DNA of 64,000 nt from contig NZ_JAEFCB010000009.1 in assembly GCF_016405905.1 (NCBI RefSeq), positions 62,001 to 126,000 on the forward strand, written 5' to 3'. Position 1 is the stretch's first letter. Each line of letters opens with the position of its first letter. The notes beneath the pieces were generated by a model, which did no database searches, was not told the origin of the DNA, and worked only from the letters and a program-made list of their open reading frames with translations. A program made the position numbers and the translations under genes. This DNA comes from Variovorax sp. IB41. GTDB lineage: Bacteria > Pseudomonadota > Gammaproteobacteria > Burkholderiales > Burkholderiaceae_C. Of the stretch, positions 7,500 through 15,830 are shown in pieces.

Positions 7500-7919
7500 T
7501 TAGTAGCCGCCGCGACCACCGCCGCCGCCGCCGTAACCGCCGCCGCCACCGCCGCTACGGCCACCGCCGCCGCCGCCGTAACCGCCGCCGCCGCCACCAC
7601 CGTAGCCGCCGCCACCACCGCCAGCGCCGCCGCCGTAGCCGCCACCACCGCCGGTGCGGGGGGGACGAGCTTCCATCGGACGAGCTTCGTTCACCGTCAG
7701 GGCACGGCCCTGGAGCGAATGGCCGTTCATGGCTTCGATGGCTGCGAGTGCTTCAGCATCCGAACCCATTTCGACGAAGCCGAAGCCCTTCGAACGGCCG
7801 GTATCGCGTTCCATCATGACCTTGGCGCTGACGATCGAGCCGAACTCGCCGAAAGCCTGTTCCAGGTCGTTGTCACGCACAGAGTAGGCGAGGTTGCCTA
7901 CGTAGAGTTTCTTGCCCAT
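7500..7919 (-). CDS. glycine-rich RNA-binding protein with one RRM domain
   Basis: A 139-residue cytoplasmic RNA-binding protein. Residues 1-80 form a single RRM, with RNP2 LYVGNL at 5-10 and RNP1 KGFGFVEM at about 44-51. Residues 88-139 are a low-complexity tail made almost only of Gly with interspersed Tyr, Arg and Ser (GGGGGYGGG repeats). This is the layout of bacterial and cyanobacterial Rbp proteins and plant GRPs, often cold- or stress-induced RNA chaperones. The tail DNA is a GCC/ACC-rich imperfect repeat that is prone to slippage. A 178-bp gap separates it from the next gene upstream, leaving room for a long leader. A UUCG-loop terminator follows. Confidence 0.92.
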   Translation of the reverse strand: MGKKLYVGNLAYSVRDNDLEQAFGEFGSIVSAKVMMERDTGRSKGFGFVEMGSDAEALAAIEAMNGHSLQGRALTVNEARPMEARPPRTGGGGGYGGGAGGGGGGYGGGGGGGYGGGGGGRSGGGGGGYGGGGGGRGGY

Positions 7920-8097
7920 GGAGGGACTCCTAATTCAAACCAACAAAACAAAGCGATGGAGTCCCAGAATCACAACAAACAAGTGCGCTGTGGCGCGAAA
8001 CTGACCGATCACCGAATTACGTGCACGGGAGACAAGCTCACAGACACGTGGGGGGAATTATCCCGGTCCTTTGCAAAAAAGCGTGGGAAATCGTGTG

Positions 8098-8334
8098 TTA
8101 TTGAGAAACATCCCGGCGCGACGGGCGGTTTCGCAACGGTTTGAGCAGGTCCGACAGGCCGTTGTGGTCTATTTCATGCATCAAATGGAGCAGCCGGCCG
8201 ATTTCTCCTGAGGGAAAACCCTCGCGTGCGAACCAGGTCAGGTAATTTCCGGGCAAGTCGGCGATCAGCGTGCCCTTGTGCTTGCCGAAAGGCATCTCCA
8301 GGGTGACGAGGCGCTGCAGGTCTTCGGGTTTCAT
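8098..8334 (-). CDS. DUF3820 family protein
   Basis: A 78-residue protein matching the DUF3820 pattern: MPFGKHKGTLIADLPGNYL at 14-32, WFAREGFPSGEIGRLL, and a C-terminal DLLKPLR. The family is widespread in proteobacteria and has been labelled a putative quorum-sensing-regulated virulence factor; its biochemical role is unknown. It starts 5 bp after the Sui1-like gene and is surely co-transcribed with it. Confidence 0.8.
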   Translation of the reverse strand: MKPEDLQRLVTLEMPFGKHKGTLIADLPGNYLTWFAREGFPSGEIGRLLHLMHEIDHNGLSDLLKPLRNRPSRRDVSQ

Positions 8335-8339
8335 GCGAT

Positions 8340-8714
8340 TCAGCCTCCCGCGCGCTTGACCGTGTGGCCCTGCTTCACGAGGGCCGCGATCACCAGTTCG
8401 CGGTGATCGCCCTGGATCTCGATGATGCCGTCCTTCACCGTGCCGCCCGAGCCGCAGGCTGTTTTCAGCTGCTTGCCCACCGCCGCGAGCGCCGCGGCGT
8501 CGAGCGCGAGGCCCTTGATGACCGTCACGCCCTTGCCTTTGCGGCCCTTGGTCTCGTGCGATACACGCACAATGCCGTCAGTGGCCGGCGCGCGCGCCTT
8601 CAGTTCCTTGCAGCGGCATTGCGCCATCGGCGCGCCGCAATCGGGGCACATGCGGCCGCCCGCCTCGGTGGAATACACCAGCGCGCTGGCCTGATTGCTT
8701 TTCGTCGTCGCCAT
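8340..8714 (-). CDS. yciH: translation initiation factor SUI1/eIF1-like protein (YciH)
   Basis: A 124-residue protein with the SUI1/eIF1 fold (about residues 45-124: RVSHETKGRKGKGVTVIKG, then GTVKDGIIEIQGDHRELV), the family of bacterial YciH, which affects start-site fidelity on the ribosome. The N-terminal part carries a small cysteine cluster, CPDCGAPMAQCRC, that could bind zinc. ATG 8714 (MATTKSNQ) is preferred over the ATG at 8723 and the upstream in-frame start at 8762, because AGAAGAG lies at fitting distance and the upstream residues are unlike the family. It is divergent from the helicase gene at 8763, with only 48 bp between the starts. Confidence 0.88.
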   Translation of the reverse strand: MATTKSNQASALVYSTEAGGRMCPDCGAPMAQCRCKELKARAPATDGIVRVSHETKGRKGKGVTVIKGLALDAAALAAVGKQLKTACGSGGTVKDGIIEIQGDHRELVIAALVKQGHTVKRAGG

Positions 8715-8762
8715 TCGATCCATCTCTTCTCTATATCCGGGTTTCTCTCTCTGTCTGCTCAC

Positions 8763-10037
8763 ATGCCATTCGACTCACTGGGCCTGGCCCCCGCGCTCGT
8801 GCAGGCTGCCGCCGAAAGCGGCTATGCCGCGCCGACCGCCATCCAGGCCGCGGCCATTCCCGCAATTTTGCAGGGCCGCGACGTGCGGGGCTCGGCGCAG
8901 ACCGGCTCCGGCAAGACCGCCGCATTCTCCCTGCCGCTGCTGCAGCGCCTGGCCGCCGAAGCCGTGCAATCGCCGCGCCGCGTGCGCGCACTGGTGCTTG
9001 TGCCCACGCGCGAACTCGCGGCGCAGGTCGGCGAGACGATGCGCAGCCTCGCGCAGCACCTGCCCGAACGCCTGAAGATCGCCATCGCCTTCGGCGGCGT
9101 TTCGATCAACCCCCAGATGATGAGCCTGCGCGGCGGCGCCGACATCGTCGTCGCCACGCCCGGCCGGCTGCTCGACCTGGTCGAGCACAACGCGCTCAAG
9201 CTGGGCGCGGTCTCGATGCTGGTGCTCGACGAGGCCGATCGCCTCTTCGATCTCGGCTTTGCCGAAGAGCTCGGCCGCGTCCTCGCGCTGCTGCCGGCGC
9301 AACGACAGAACCTGCTCTTCTCGGCCACATTCCCGCCCGCCATCCAGTCGCTGGCCGACGGCATGCTGCGCGACCCCGCGGTCATCGACGTCAAGGGCGA
9401 GCCGGGCACGGAGCCCGCCATCGTGCAGCGCGTGATCGAGGTCGATGCGAACCGCCGCACGCAGCTCCTGCGCCATCTGCTGAAAGAGAACGAGTGGGAG
9501 CGCGTGCTGGTGTTCGTGGCCACGCAGCACGCGGCGCAGACCGTGGCCGAAAAGCTCTACAAGAACGGCGTCTACGCGGTGCCCTTCCACGGCGACATCG
9601 CGCAGGGCACGCGCACCGGCATCCTCGCGCAGTTCAAGGAGAGCCGGTGGGACGTGGTGATCGCCACCGATCTCGCGGCGCGCGGCATCGACATCGCGCA
9701 GCTGCCCGTGGTCATCAACTACGACCTGCCGCGCTCGCCCACCGACTACATCCACCGCATCGGCCGCACGGGCCGCGCGGGCGAGAGCGGCCTGGCGATC
9801 AGCTTCGTGAGCGCATCGACCGAGGCGCACTTCCGCGTGATCGAAAAGCGCCAGGGCCTGAGCTTGCCGCGCGAGCGCATCGAAGGGTTCGAGCCAACCG
9901 AGGCGGCCGTGCCGCTTGTCGACGCATCGGGCACCGGCGGCATCAAGGGCAAGCGGCCGAGCAAGAAGGACAAGCTGCGCGCCGCAGCTCAGGCCGCGCA
10001 GGCCGCGCAGCAGGGTGAACCGGAAAAGAACGACTGA
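8763..10037 (+). CDS. rhlE: DEAD-box ATP-dependent RNA helicase (RhlE-like)
   Basis: A 424-residue cytoplasmic RNA helicase. Motifs in order: Q-motif (PTAIQ), motif I AQTGSGKT, Ia PTRELA, GG, TPGR, motif II DEAD in VLDEADRL, motif III SAT, then in the second RecA domain HGDI, ATDLAARGID and HRIGRTGR. After the core comes a basic tail (GGIKGKRPSKKDKL) with alanine/glutamine repeats, likely an RNA-binding extension. Start is ATG 8763 (MPFDSLGLAP), just before the Q motif; the open frame further upstream overlaps the divergent Sui1 gene and is not family-like. RhlE-type helicases act in ribosome assembly and RNA turnover, often in the cold. RhlE versus other DEAD-box subgroups is a best guess. 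Confidence 0.93.
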   Translation: MPFDSLGLAPALVQAAAESGYAAPTAIQAAAIPAILQGRDVRGSAQTGSGKTAAFSLPLLQRLAAEAVQSPRRVRALVLVPTRELAAQVGETMRSLAQHLPERLKIAIAFGGVSINPQMMSLRGGADIVVATPGRLLDLVEHNALKLGAVSMLVLDEADRLFDLGFAEELGRVLALLPAQRQNLLFSATFPPAIQSLADGMLRDPAVIDVKGEPGTEPAIVQRVIEVDANRRTQLLRHLLKENEWERVLVFVATQHAAQTVAEKLYKNGVYAVPFHGDIAQGTRTGILAQFKESRWDVVIATDLAARGIDIAQLPVVINYDLPRSPTDYIHRIGRTGRAGESGLAISFVSASTEAHFRVIEKRQGLSLPRERIEGFEPTEAAVPLVDASGTGGIKGKRPSKKDKLRAAAQAAQAAQQGEPEKND

Positions 10038-10047
10038 TCGGCGGCGG

Positions 10048-10368
10048 TCAATCCGCCGCGTAGTCGACCTGGTGCCGCGCGATCCTGAGGTCGCCCAGTT
10101 CCTCGCGCACCTGCAGATGCGCGGGGTGCGTGGCATAGCCGTCGAGCGATGCCTGGCTGTCGAACTCGCTGTAGAGCACCACGTCGCAGGCGTAGGCGAT
10201 GCGGCTCGAATCGATGCCCACTTCGATGTGCAGCAGCCCGGGAATCTGCCCGCGCAGCGATTCGAACTTGCGCTTGAGCAACTGCGTGGCCTGCGCTTTC
10301 TCTTCGGGCGATTCGCCGCGCAGGTCCCACATCACGATGTGCTTGAACATGGTGCGGGGCTCGCTCAT
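10048..10368 (-). CDS. stress-responsive A/B barrel (Dabb) domain protein
   Basis: A 106-residue protein with a Dabb-type dimeric ferredoxin-like fold: FKHIVMWDL at the N-terminus, a central helix with ATQLLKRKFESLRGQIPG, then a DVVLYSEFDSQASLDGYATHPAH strand-helix unit that is the family hallmark. Family members are small homodimers with diverse or unknown activity. Start 10368 (MSEPRT) is used, but ATG 10350 (MFKHIVMW) matches most relatives and may be the true one. It is convergent with the helicase gene, 10 bp apart. The 205 bp between it and the next gene upstream (10369-10574) show nothing recognisable. Confidence 0.8.
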   Translation of the reverse strand: MSEPRTMFKHIVMWDLRGESPEEKAQATQLLKRKFESLRGQIPGLLHIEVGIDSSRIAYACDVVLYSEFDSQASLDGYATHPAHLQVREELGDLRIARHQVDYAAD

Positions 10369-10574
10369 TCGGCGGAACCGGGTTTGTCGAAGAGATGGAA
10401 AACAAGGATCACGGCGGCTCCGGCTTCATGCGGTCGATGGGGCGCGGAAGCAGCCCCGGTGTGCAGCCGATGGTAAGCAGGCCCCGTGCGAAAGGCCATG
10501 CGCCGCATGCCTCGCCGGTGAAGAACAGTTTTCCGCTGGAGAAAATGCGAAGCAAGGCGAGGCGAGGCGGTGCG

Positions 10575-11741
10575 CTAGAGCCAATCCAGCTGCCGCGCCG
10601 CCAGCTCCTTCATGATTTCCTCGGTGCCGCCGCCGATCATCATCACCTTGACCTCCCGATAGACGCGCTCGCTCACCGTGCCGCGCATGAAGCCCATGCC
10701 GCCGAGGATCTGCACCGCCTGGTCGGCGCAGAACTGCATGGTCTGCGTCGCGTGGTTCTTGAGCATGCAGACCTGCGCCACCCATTCGGGCGCGTTGATG
10801 TGGTCGGCCGATTCGAGCGCATCGCCTTCGGCGCTCACCGCCTCCAGCCACGCCTCGGTGGACGCGATGCGCATCTGCATGTCCACCAGCTTGTGGCGCA
10901 CGGCCTGGTGTTCGATGAGCGCCGCGCCGAAGGTCTTGCGCTCGCGCGACCAGGCCAGCGCTTCGTCCAGGCACGCCTGCGCGAAGCCTAGCGCGCCGGC
11001 CGCGAGGCCGATGCGCTCGCCGTTGAAGTTGCCCATGACCATGCGAAAGCCCGCGCCTTCTTCGCCCAACAGGTAGCGCGCCGGCACGCGCACGTTGTCG
11101 AAGTGCAGCGTCGCGGTGTCGGAGCACCACCAGCCCATCTTCGTGAGCCGCGTGCGCGTGAGGCCGGGCGAATCGCCGGGCACCAGCAGCATCGAGATGC
11201 CACTCGCGCCGCGACCTTCACCGGTGCGCACGGCGACCGTGATCCAGTCGGCGCGCATGCCCGAGGTGATGAAGGTCTTCTCGCCGTTGAGCACGTAGTG
11301 ATCGCCGTCGCGCCTTGCGGTTGTGCGAAGTGCCGCGACGTCGGAGCCGCCGTCCGGCTCGGTGATCGCGAGCGCTGCGATCTTCTCGCCGCGCAGCACG
11401 GCGGGCACGACCTCTTGGCGCACGTCGTCGCTCGCATGCAGCACCACCGGCGGCAGGCCGATGTTGTGCGAGAACAGGCTCGCGAGCACGCCACCGCTCT
11501 TGCCGTGGCGCGCGAGCGCGATCCATGCGGGGAGCTTGAGCGCATACGAAGCCGGCGTGCCGCCGAGCGCTTCGGGATAGCCGAGACCGAGCAGCCCGAG
11601 TGCCGCGGCGCGCGTGTAGAGTGCGCGCGGAAATTCGCCCGCGTCGTCCCACGCCTGAACATGCGGCGCGATCTCGCTCTCGGCGAAGCGCCGCACCGTG
11701 TCGGCGAGCGCCGCGCGGTCGGCGTGCAGTTCGGGGTCCAT
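10575..11741 (-). CDS. acyl-CoA dehydrogenase
   Basis: A 388-residue FAD flavoprotein that introduces a 2,3 double bond into an acyl-CoA, passing electrons to ETF. Visible are AITEPDGGSD (FAD/substrate loop), NGEKTFITSG, and the C-terminal QILGGMGFMRG. At the usual catalytic position, where MCAD has YEGT, this protein has GGGT; a glutamate in NGERIGLA may serve instead, as in long-chain and isovaleryl-type enzymes. Start ATG 11741 has TGAGG six bases upstream and is preferred over the TTG at 11762. Last gene of the Atu-like operon, 27 bp after the citronellyl-CoA dehydrogenase-like gene. The exact acyl-CoA is unknown. Confidence 0.9.
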   Translation of the reverse strand: MDPELHADRAALADTVRRFAESEIAPHVQAWDDAGEFPRALYTRAAALGLLGLGYPEALGGTPASYALKLPAWIALARHGKSGGVLASLFSHNIGLPPVVLHASDDVRQEVVPAVLRGEKIAALAITEPDGGSDVAALRTTARRDGDHYVLNGEKTFITSGMRADWITVAVRTGEGRGASGISMLLVPGDSPGLTRTRLTKMGWWCSDTATLHFDNVRVPARYLLGEEGAGFRMVMGNFNGERIGLAAGALGFAQACLDEALAWSRERKTFGAALIEHQAVRHKLVDMQMRIASTEAWLEAVSAEGDALESADHINAPEWVAQVCMLKNHATQTMQFCADQAVQILGGMGFMRGTVSERVYREVKVMMIGGGTEEIMKELAARQLDWL

Positions 11742-11768
11742 GTGTGCCTCAGCCGCGTTCAACCGCGT

Positions 11769-12929
11769 TCAGCCCCGTGGAGGCCGCTTGGCGATGCCCA
11801 TCGTCTTTGCGAGGATGCCCAGCATCACCTCGTCCGCGCCGCCGCCGATCGAGCCGAGCCGGCCATCGCGGTACAGGCGCGCCACGCGGTTCTCCAGCGT
11901 GAAGCCCATGCCGCCCCAGAACTGCAGGCACGTGTCGGACACCTGCCGCGTGAGGCGCCCGGTCTTGAGCTTGGCCATCGAGGCGAGTTCGAGCACATCC
12001 TCGCCCTGCACATGCAGGTCGCAGGCGCGGTAGGTGAGGGCGCGCAGCGCTTCCACCTCGGTCTTCAGTTCGGCCAGCTTGAACTGCACCCACTGCTGGT
12101 CGGCCAGCGTGCCGCCGAACATGTGGCGCTGCTGCGCCCATTCGATGGTCTGCGCGATGCAGTCTTCCATCGGTTCGAGCGAACTGGCCGCGGCCCAGAG
12201 GCGCTCTTCCTGGAACTGCTGCATCTGGTAGATGAAGCCCTGGCCTTCCTCGCCGATGCGGTAGCGCTGCGGCACGCGCACGTTGTCGAAGTAGATGAGC
12301 CCCGTGTCGCTCGAGTTCATGCCGATCTTGCGGATCTTCCTGGCCTTCTCGATGCCCGGCAGGTTCATCGGCACCATCACGAGCGACTTGTTGCGGTGCA
12401 CCGGGCCGTCGCTGGTGTTGACCAGCATGCACATCCAGTCGGCCTGCAGGCTGTTGGTGATCCACATCTTCTGGCCGCTGATGAGGTAGTCGTCCCCGTC
12501 CTTGCGCGCGTGGCTCTTCAGGCCCGCGACGTCGCTGCCCGCGCCGGGCTCGCTCACGCCGATGCAGCCGACCATGTCGCCCGCGATGGCGGGCGCAAGG
12601 AATTCGCGGCGCAACTCGTCGCTGCCGAAACGCGCGAGCGCGGGCGTGCACATGTCGGTCTGCACGCCGATGGCCATCGGCACGCCGCCGCAGCTCACGT
12701 GGCCGAGCGCCTCGGCCATCGCCATCGCATATGAATAGTCGAGGCCGCCGCCGCCGAAGGCTTCGGGCTTGTTCAGGCCCAGCATGCCCAGGTTGCCGAG
12801 CTTCTTGAAGACCTCGTGCGCGGGGAAGATCTCGGCCTCTTCCCATGCGTCGACGTGCGGGTTGATCTCCTCGTCGATGAAGCGGCGCAGCGTCTTCTGG
12901 ATCTCGAGGTGTTCGTGGGTGTACTGCAT
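11769..12929 (-). CDS. atuD: acyl-CoA dehydrogenase, citronellyl-CoA dehydrogenase-like (AtuD type)
   Basis: A 386-residue acyl-CoA dehydrogenase. The segment SCGGVPMAIGVQTDMCTPAL followed by ARFGSDELRREFL closely matches what I recall of Pseudomonas AtuD, which oxidises citronellyl-CoA in acyclic terpene catabolism; the neighbouring AtuC/AtuF-like carboxylase supports this. FAD-loop motif CIGVSEPGAGSDVAG and C-terminal QFWGGMGF are present. The MCAD-type catalytic glutamate is replaced (SIGGGADE), with QFQEERLW as the likely alternative base site. ATG 12929 has AAGG at 7 bp; the frame continues upstream into the SDR gene but is unlike the family. The gap from the SDR stop is 16 bp. Substrate assignment is by analogy only. 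Confidence 0.78.
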   Translation of the reverse strand: MQYTHEHLEIQKTLRRFIDEEINPHVDAWEEAEIFPAHEVFKKLGNLGMLGLNKPEAFGGGGLDYSYAMAMAEALGHVSCGGVPMAIGVQTDMCTPALARFGSDELRREFLAPAIAGDMVGCIGVSEPGAGSDVAGLKSHARKDGDDYLISGQKMWITNSLQADWMCMLVNTSDGPVHRNKSLVMVPMNLPGIEKARKIRKIGMNSSDTGLIYFDNVRVPQRYRIGEEGQGFIYQMQQFQEERLWAAASSLEPMEDCIAQTIEWAQQRHMFGGTLADQQWVQFKLAELKTEVEALRALTYRACDLHVQGEDVLELASMAKLKTGRLTRQVSDTCLQFWGGMGFTLENRVARLYRDGRLGSIGGGADEVMLGILAKTMGIAKRPPRG

Positions 12930-12945
12930 GTCGCCTTGTCTCCGG

Positions 12946-13857
12946 TCAGTCGTTCGTTTCTTTGTCCTGGAACACGCGCGGCGTCTGCGCGAGGTGAAAG
13001 CCCTCGAAGGGCCGCACCGCGGGGCGCTGCTGCGCGGCTGCATCGGGCAGCGCCATCGGCCAGCCCATGCGCACCTGCGGCCGCGCGCCGTCCACGCGCA
13101 ACACGCTGCCGCTGATGAAGCTCGCCGCGGGGCTCAACAAAAAGGCGATGGCCGCGGAGGTCTCGGCCTCGTTGCCGAAGCGGCCCGCGGGCACGGTCTT
13201 GCGCATGGCGCGCAGCATGTCGCCGGCCTCGGGCGGGTAGTGATCCATGCCGCTCGAGGCGATGTAGCCCGGCGCCACGGCGTTCACGCGCACGCCGCTC
13301 GCGGCCCATTCGAGCGCTGCGGTCTCGGTGAAGCTCACCATGCCCGCGCGCGCCGCGCCGCTGTGGCCCATGTGGGGCATCGAGCCCCACATGTCGGCCA
13401 CGATGTTGACGATGGCGCCGCCGTGGGCCTGCATGCTCTGCACGAAGCATTCGCGCGCGACAAGGAAGCCGCCCGTTAGGTTGGTGTGGATCACCGCCTC
13501 CCAGCCCTTGGCCGATATGGCCGCGAGCGGCGTGATGTACTGGCCGCCAGCGTTGTTGACGAGGCCGTCGATGCGGCCATGTGCCGCGACGACCTCGGCG
13601 ATCGCGGCACGCACGGCGTCTTCGTGCCGGATGTCGAAGGCCTGCGTGCCGGCCCTGCCGCCGGCCGCTGCGATTTCGCGTTGCACCTGCTGCAGCTTCT
13701 CGGCATTGCGGCCGACGAGCACGACCTGCGCGCCGAGCGATGCGAGCTCGTGCGCGGTGCAGCGGCCGATGCCCGATCCGCCGCCGGTGACGACGATCAC
13801 CTGCCCGTCGAACAGGCCGGGCGAGAACACGGAGCGGTAGTGGGAAGGGGCGTTCAT
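12946..13857 (-). CDS. SDR family oxidoreductase, trans-2-enoyl-CoA reductase (PECR)-like
   Basis: A 303-residue short-chain dehydrogenase with the NAD(P) glycine motif TGGGSGIG (25-32), the NNAG motif and SGSVLRVDGA near the C-terminus. The usual catalytic YxxxK is absent: the site reads HSGAARAG, so Ser and Arg sit at the Tyr and Lys positions. The same HSGAARAG string is, from memory, found in peroxisomal trans-2-enoyl-CoA reductase (PECR), and dienoyl-CoA reductases also lack YxxxK. This fits an acyl-CoA substrate and the surrounding acyl-CoA genes. It has a C-terminal extension of about 40 residues beyond the SDR core. Spacing to the neighbouring genes is 11 and 16 bp, so it is within the operon. 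Confidence 0.85.
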   Translation of the reverse strand: MNAPSHYRSVFSPGLFDGQVIVVTGGGSGIGRCTAHELASLGAQVVLVGRNAEKLQQVQREIAAAGGRAGTQAFDIRHEDAVRAAIAEVVAAHGRIDGLVNNAGGQYITPLAAISAKGWEAVIHTNLTGGFLVARECFVQSMQAHGGAIVNIVADMWGSMPHMGHSGAARAGMVSFTETAALEWAASGVRVNAVAPGYIASSGMDHYPPEAGDMLRAMRKTVPAGRFGNEAETSAAIAFLLSPAASFISGSVLRVDGARPQVRMGWPMALPDAAAQQRPAVRPFEGFHLAQTPRVFQDKETND

Positions 13858-13868
13858 GCGAAAGGCTT

Positions 13869-15830
13869 TCAGGAAATCGGGACGTCGGTAATCTCCGCGA
13901 CGACATGGCGCGCAGCCACCTGCGCGCCCACCGCGACATGCAGCGCGGCGACGCGGCCGGCGCGCGGTGCGCAATGCACGTGCTCCATCTTCATCGCTTC
14001 GAGCGTGACGAGCGGCTGGCCGGCGGCAACCGTGTCGCCCTCTGCGGCCAGCAGCGCGATGACGCGGCCGTTCATCGAGGCGCGCAGCAGGCCGTCGCCG
14101 CCCGTGGCACCAACGCGGGGTACTGCCACGTGCGTGAGATCTTCGAGTTCGAAGGCCTGGCCACGGAAGTGAATCCACAAGCGATTGCAGGCTTCGCGCA
14201 CCGACATGGCTTGCTCGGAAACGCCACTGCACGAGAAGCGCACGACGCCGTCACCGGGCAGCGCAAGCAGTTCGATGCGCGCAGGCGCGGTTGCATCGAG
14301 CGCGACATCGAAATGGCCCGCGCCCCGCGGCGTCACGCGCGCCGCATGCACCTTGCCATTGAGTGCGAAGCGCAGGGCATTGGGCAACGTGTGCGCGAGC
14401 GGCGAAGGCCAGCCGCGTTCGCCGAGTTGGAGCAGCAGTGCGGCCAGCAATGCCGCGCGGCCTTCTGTCGCGGTGTCGGGCGCAAGCAGCGCTTCGACGT
14501 ACTCGGAGATGAAGGCAGTCGTCGCGGCACCTTCGGCAAACACGGCATGCGACAGCGCGCGCTGCAGGAATTGCTGGTTGGTTGCGATGCCGAGCGCCAC
14601 CGTGTCCTGCAGGCCTGCAATCAGACGATGCCTCGCTTCATCCCGAGTGCGGCCGTGCGACACGATCTTGGCGATCATCGAGTCGTAGAACGGCGGCACC
14701 GCGGCGCCATCGCGCAATGCATGCTCGGTGCGCAGCGCCGGCGACGGACGCCACGCGGCGAGCGTGCCGCTCTGCGGCATGAATCCCTGCCGCGGGTCTT
14801 CGGCACACAGGCGCACTTCGATCGCATGGCCGCGCATGCGCACGTCCGACTGCGTGAGCGACAGCGGCTCGCCGGCGGCGACGCGCAACTGGAGTTCGAC
14901 CAGATCGAGCCCCGTCACCGCCTCGGTCACCGGGTGCTCCACCTGCAGCCGCGTGTTCATCTCCATGAACCAGTACTGGCCCTCCGCATCGAGCAAAAAT
15001 TCGAGCGTGCCCGCGCCTTCGTAGCCAATGGCTTTCGCCGCGGCAACGGCCGTCGCGCCCATGCGTTCGCGCAGGTCGGCGGACACGGCCGGCGAAGGCG
15101 ATTCCTCGATCACCTTCTGGTGGCGCCGCTGCACCGAGCAGTCGCGCTCACCGAGGTGGATGGCGTTGCCGTGCCGGTCGGCGAACACCTGGATCTCGAT
15201 GTGGCGCGGCGCGACGATCGCGCGCTCCAGGATCACGGTCGCATCGCCGAAGGCGTTGAGCGCTTCGGACTGCGCGCTCTGCAGCAGTTCGGCAAACGCC
15301 GCGGCCGATGGCACGAGTCGCATGCCGCGCCCGCCGCCGCCGGCGGTCGCCTTGATCATCACGGGCCAGCCGATGCGCGCGGCTTCGGCGGCCAGCGTGG
15401 CCGGGCGCTGGTCTTCGCCCTGGTAGCCGGGAATGCATGGCACACCGGCCGCCTGCATCAGCCGCTTCGCGCCGGCCTTGTCGCCCATCGCGCGAATGGC
15501 TTCGGGCGAAGGGCCGATGAAGACCAGGCCCGCATCGCGGCAAGCCTGTGCGAACCCGGCGTTCTCGGCGAGAAAACCGTAGCCGGGATGCACGGCCTGC
15601 GCGCCGCTCGAACGCGCGGCCTCGACGATCGCGGCGATGTTCAGGTAGCTCTGCGCGGGCAGCGATTCGCCGATCCACACGGCCTGGTCGGCTTGCCTTA
15701 CGTGCTCCGCATCGGCGTCGGCGCTCGAGTAAACCGCCACGGTGCGATGGCCCATCGCGCGCGCGGTGCGCATCACGCGGACGGCGATCTCGCCGCGGTT
15801 GGCAATGAGGATCTTGTCGAAGGTGCTCAT
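13869..15830 (-). CDS. atuF: biotin-dependent acyl-CoA carboxylase alpha subunit (AtuF/MccA-like)
   Basis: A 653-residue protein combining biotin carboxylase and biotin carrier domains. The N-terminal domain has IANRGEIA (9-16), ATP-grasp GGGGRGMR, and MEMNTRLQVEHPVTE. The carrier domain ends with EAMKME, whose lysine (about K614) is biotinylated. It carboxylates biotin with ATP and bicarbonate for the partner carboxyltransferase. Its ATG (15830) overlaps the stop of the beta-subunit gene in an ATGA, indicating translational coupling and equal stoichiometry. Geranyl-CoA carboxylase (AtuF) is favoured over 3-methylcrotonyl-CoA carboxylase because of the AtuD- and AtuC-like neighbours and the absence of leucine-pathway genes, but the two are close relatives. 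Confidence 0.85.
   Translation of the reverse strand: MSTFDKILIANRGEIAVRVMRTARAMGHRTVAVYSSADADAEHVRQADQAVWIGESLPAQSYLNIAAIVEAARSSGAQAVHPGYGFLAENAGFAQACRDAGLVFIGPSPEAIRAMGDKAGAKRLMQAAGVPCIPGYQGEDQRPATLAAEAARIGWPVMIKATAGGGGRGMRLVPSAAAFAELLQSAQSEALNAFGDATVILERAIVAPRHIEIQVFADRHGNAIHLGERDCSVQRRHQKVIEESPSPAVSADLRERMGATAVAAAKAIGYEGAGTLEFLLDAEGQYWFMEMNTRLQVEHPVTEAVTGLDLVELQLRVAAGEPLSLTQSDVRMRGHAIEVRLCAEDPRQGFMPQSGTLAAWRPSPALRTEHALRDGAAVPPFYDSMIAKIVSHGRTRDEARHRLIAGLQDTVALGIATNQQFLQRALSHAVFAEGAATTAFISEYVEALLAPDTATEGRAALLAALLLQLGERGWPSPLAHTLPNALRFALNGKVHAARVTPRGAGHFDVALDATAPARIELLALPGDGVVRFSCSGVSEQAMSVREACNRLWIHFRGQAFELEDLTHVAVPRVGATGGDGLLRASMNGRVIALLAAEGDTVAAGQPLVTLEAMKMEHVHCAPRAGRVAALHVAVGAQVAARHVVAEITDVPIS

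Noticed and set aside
7488..8144. Plus-strand Ala/Thr-rich frame opposite the RRM protein gene
   Set aside because: It is the complement of the glycine-repeat DNA; the RNP motifs on the other strand settle which frame is real.
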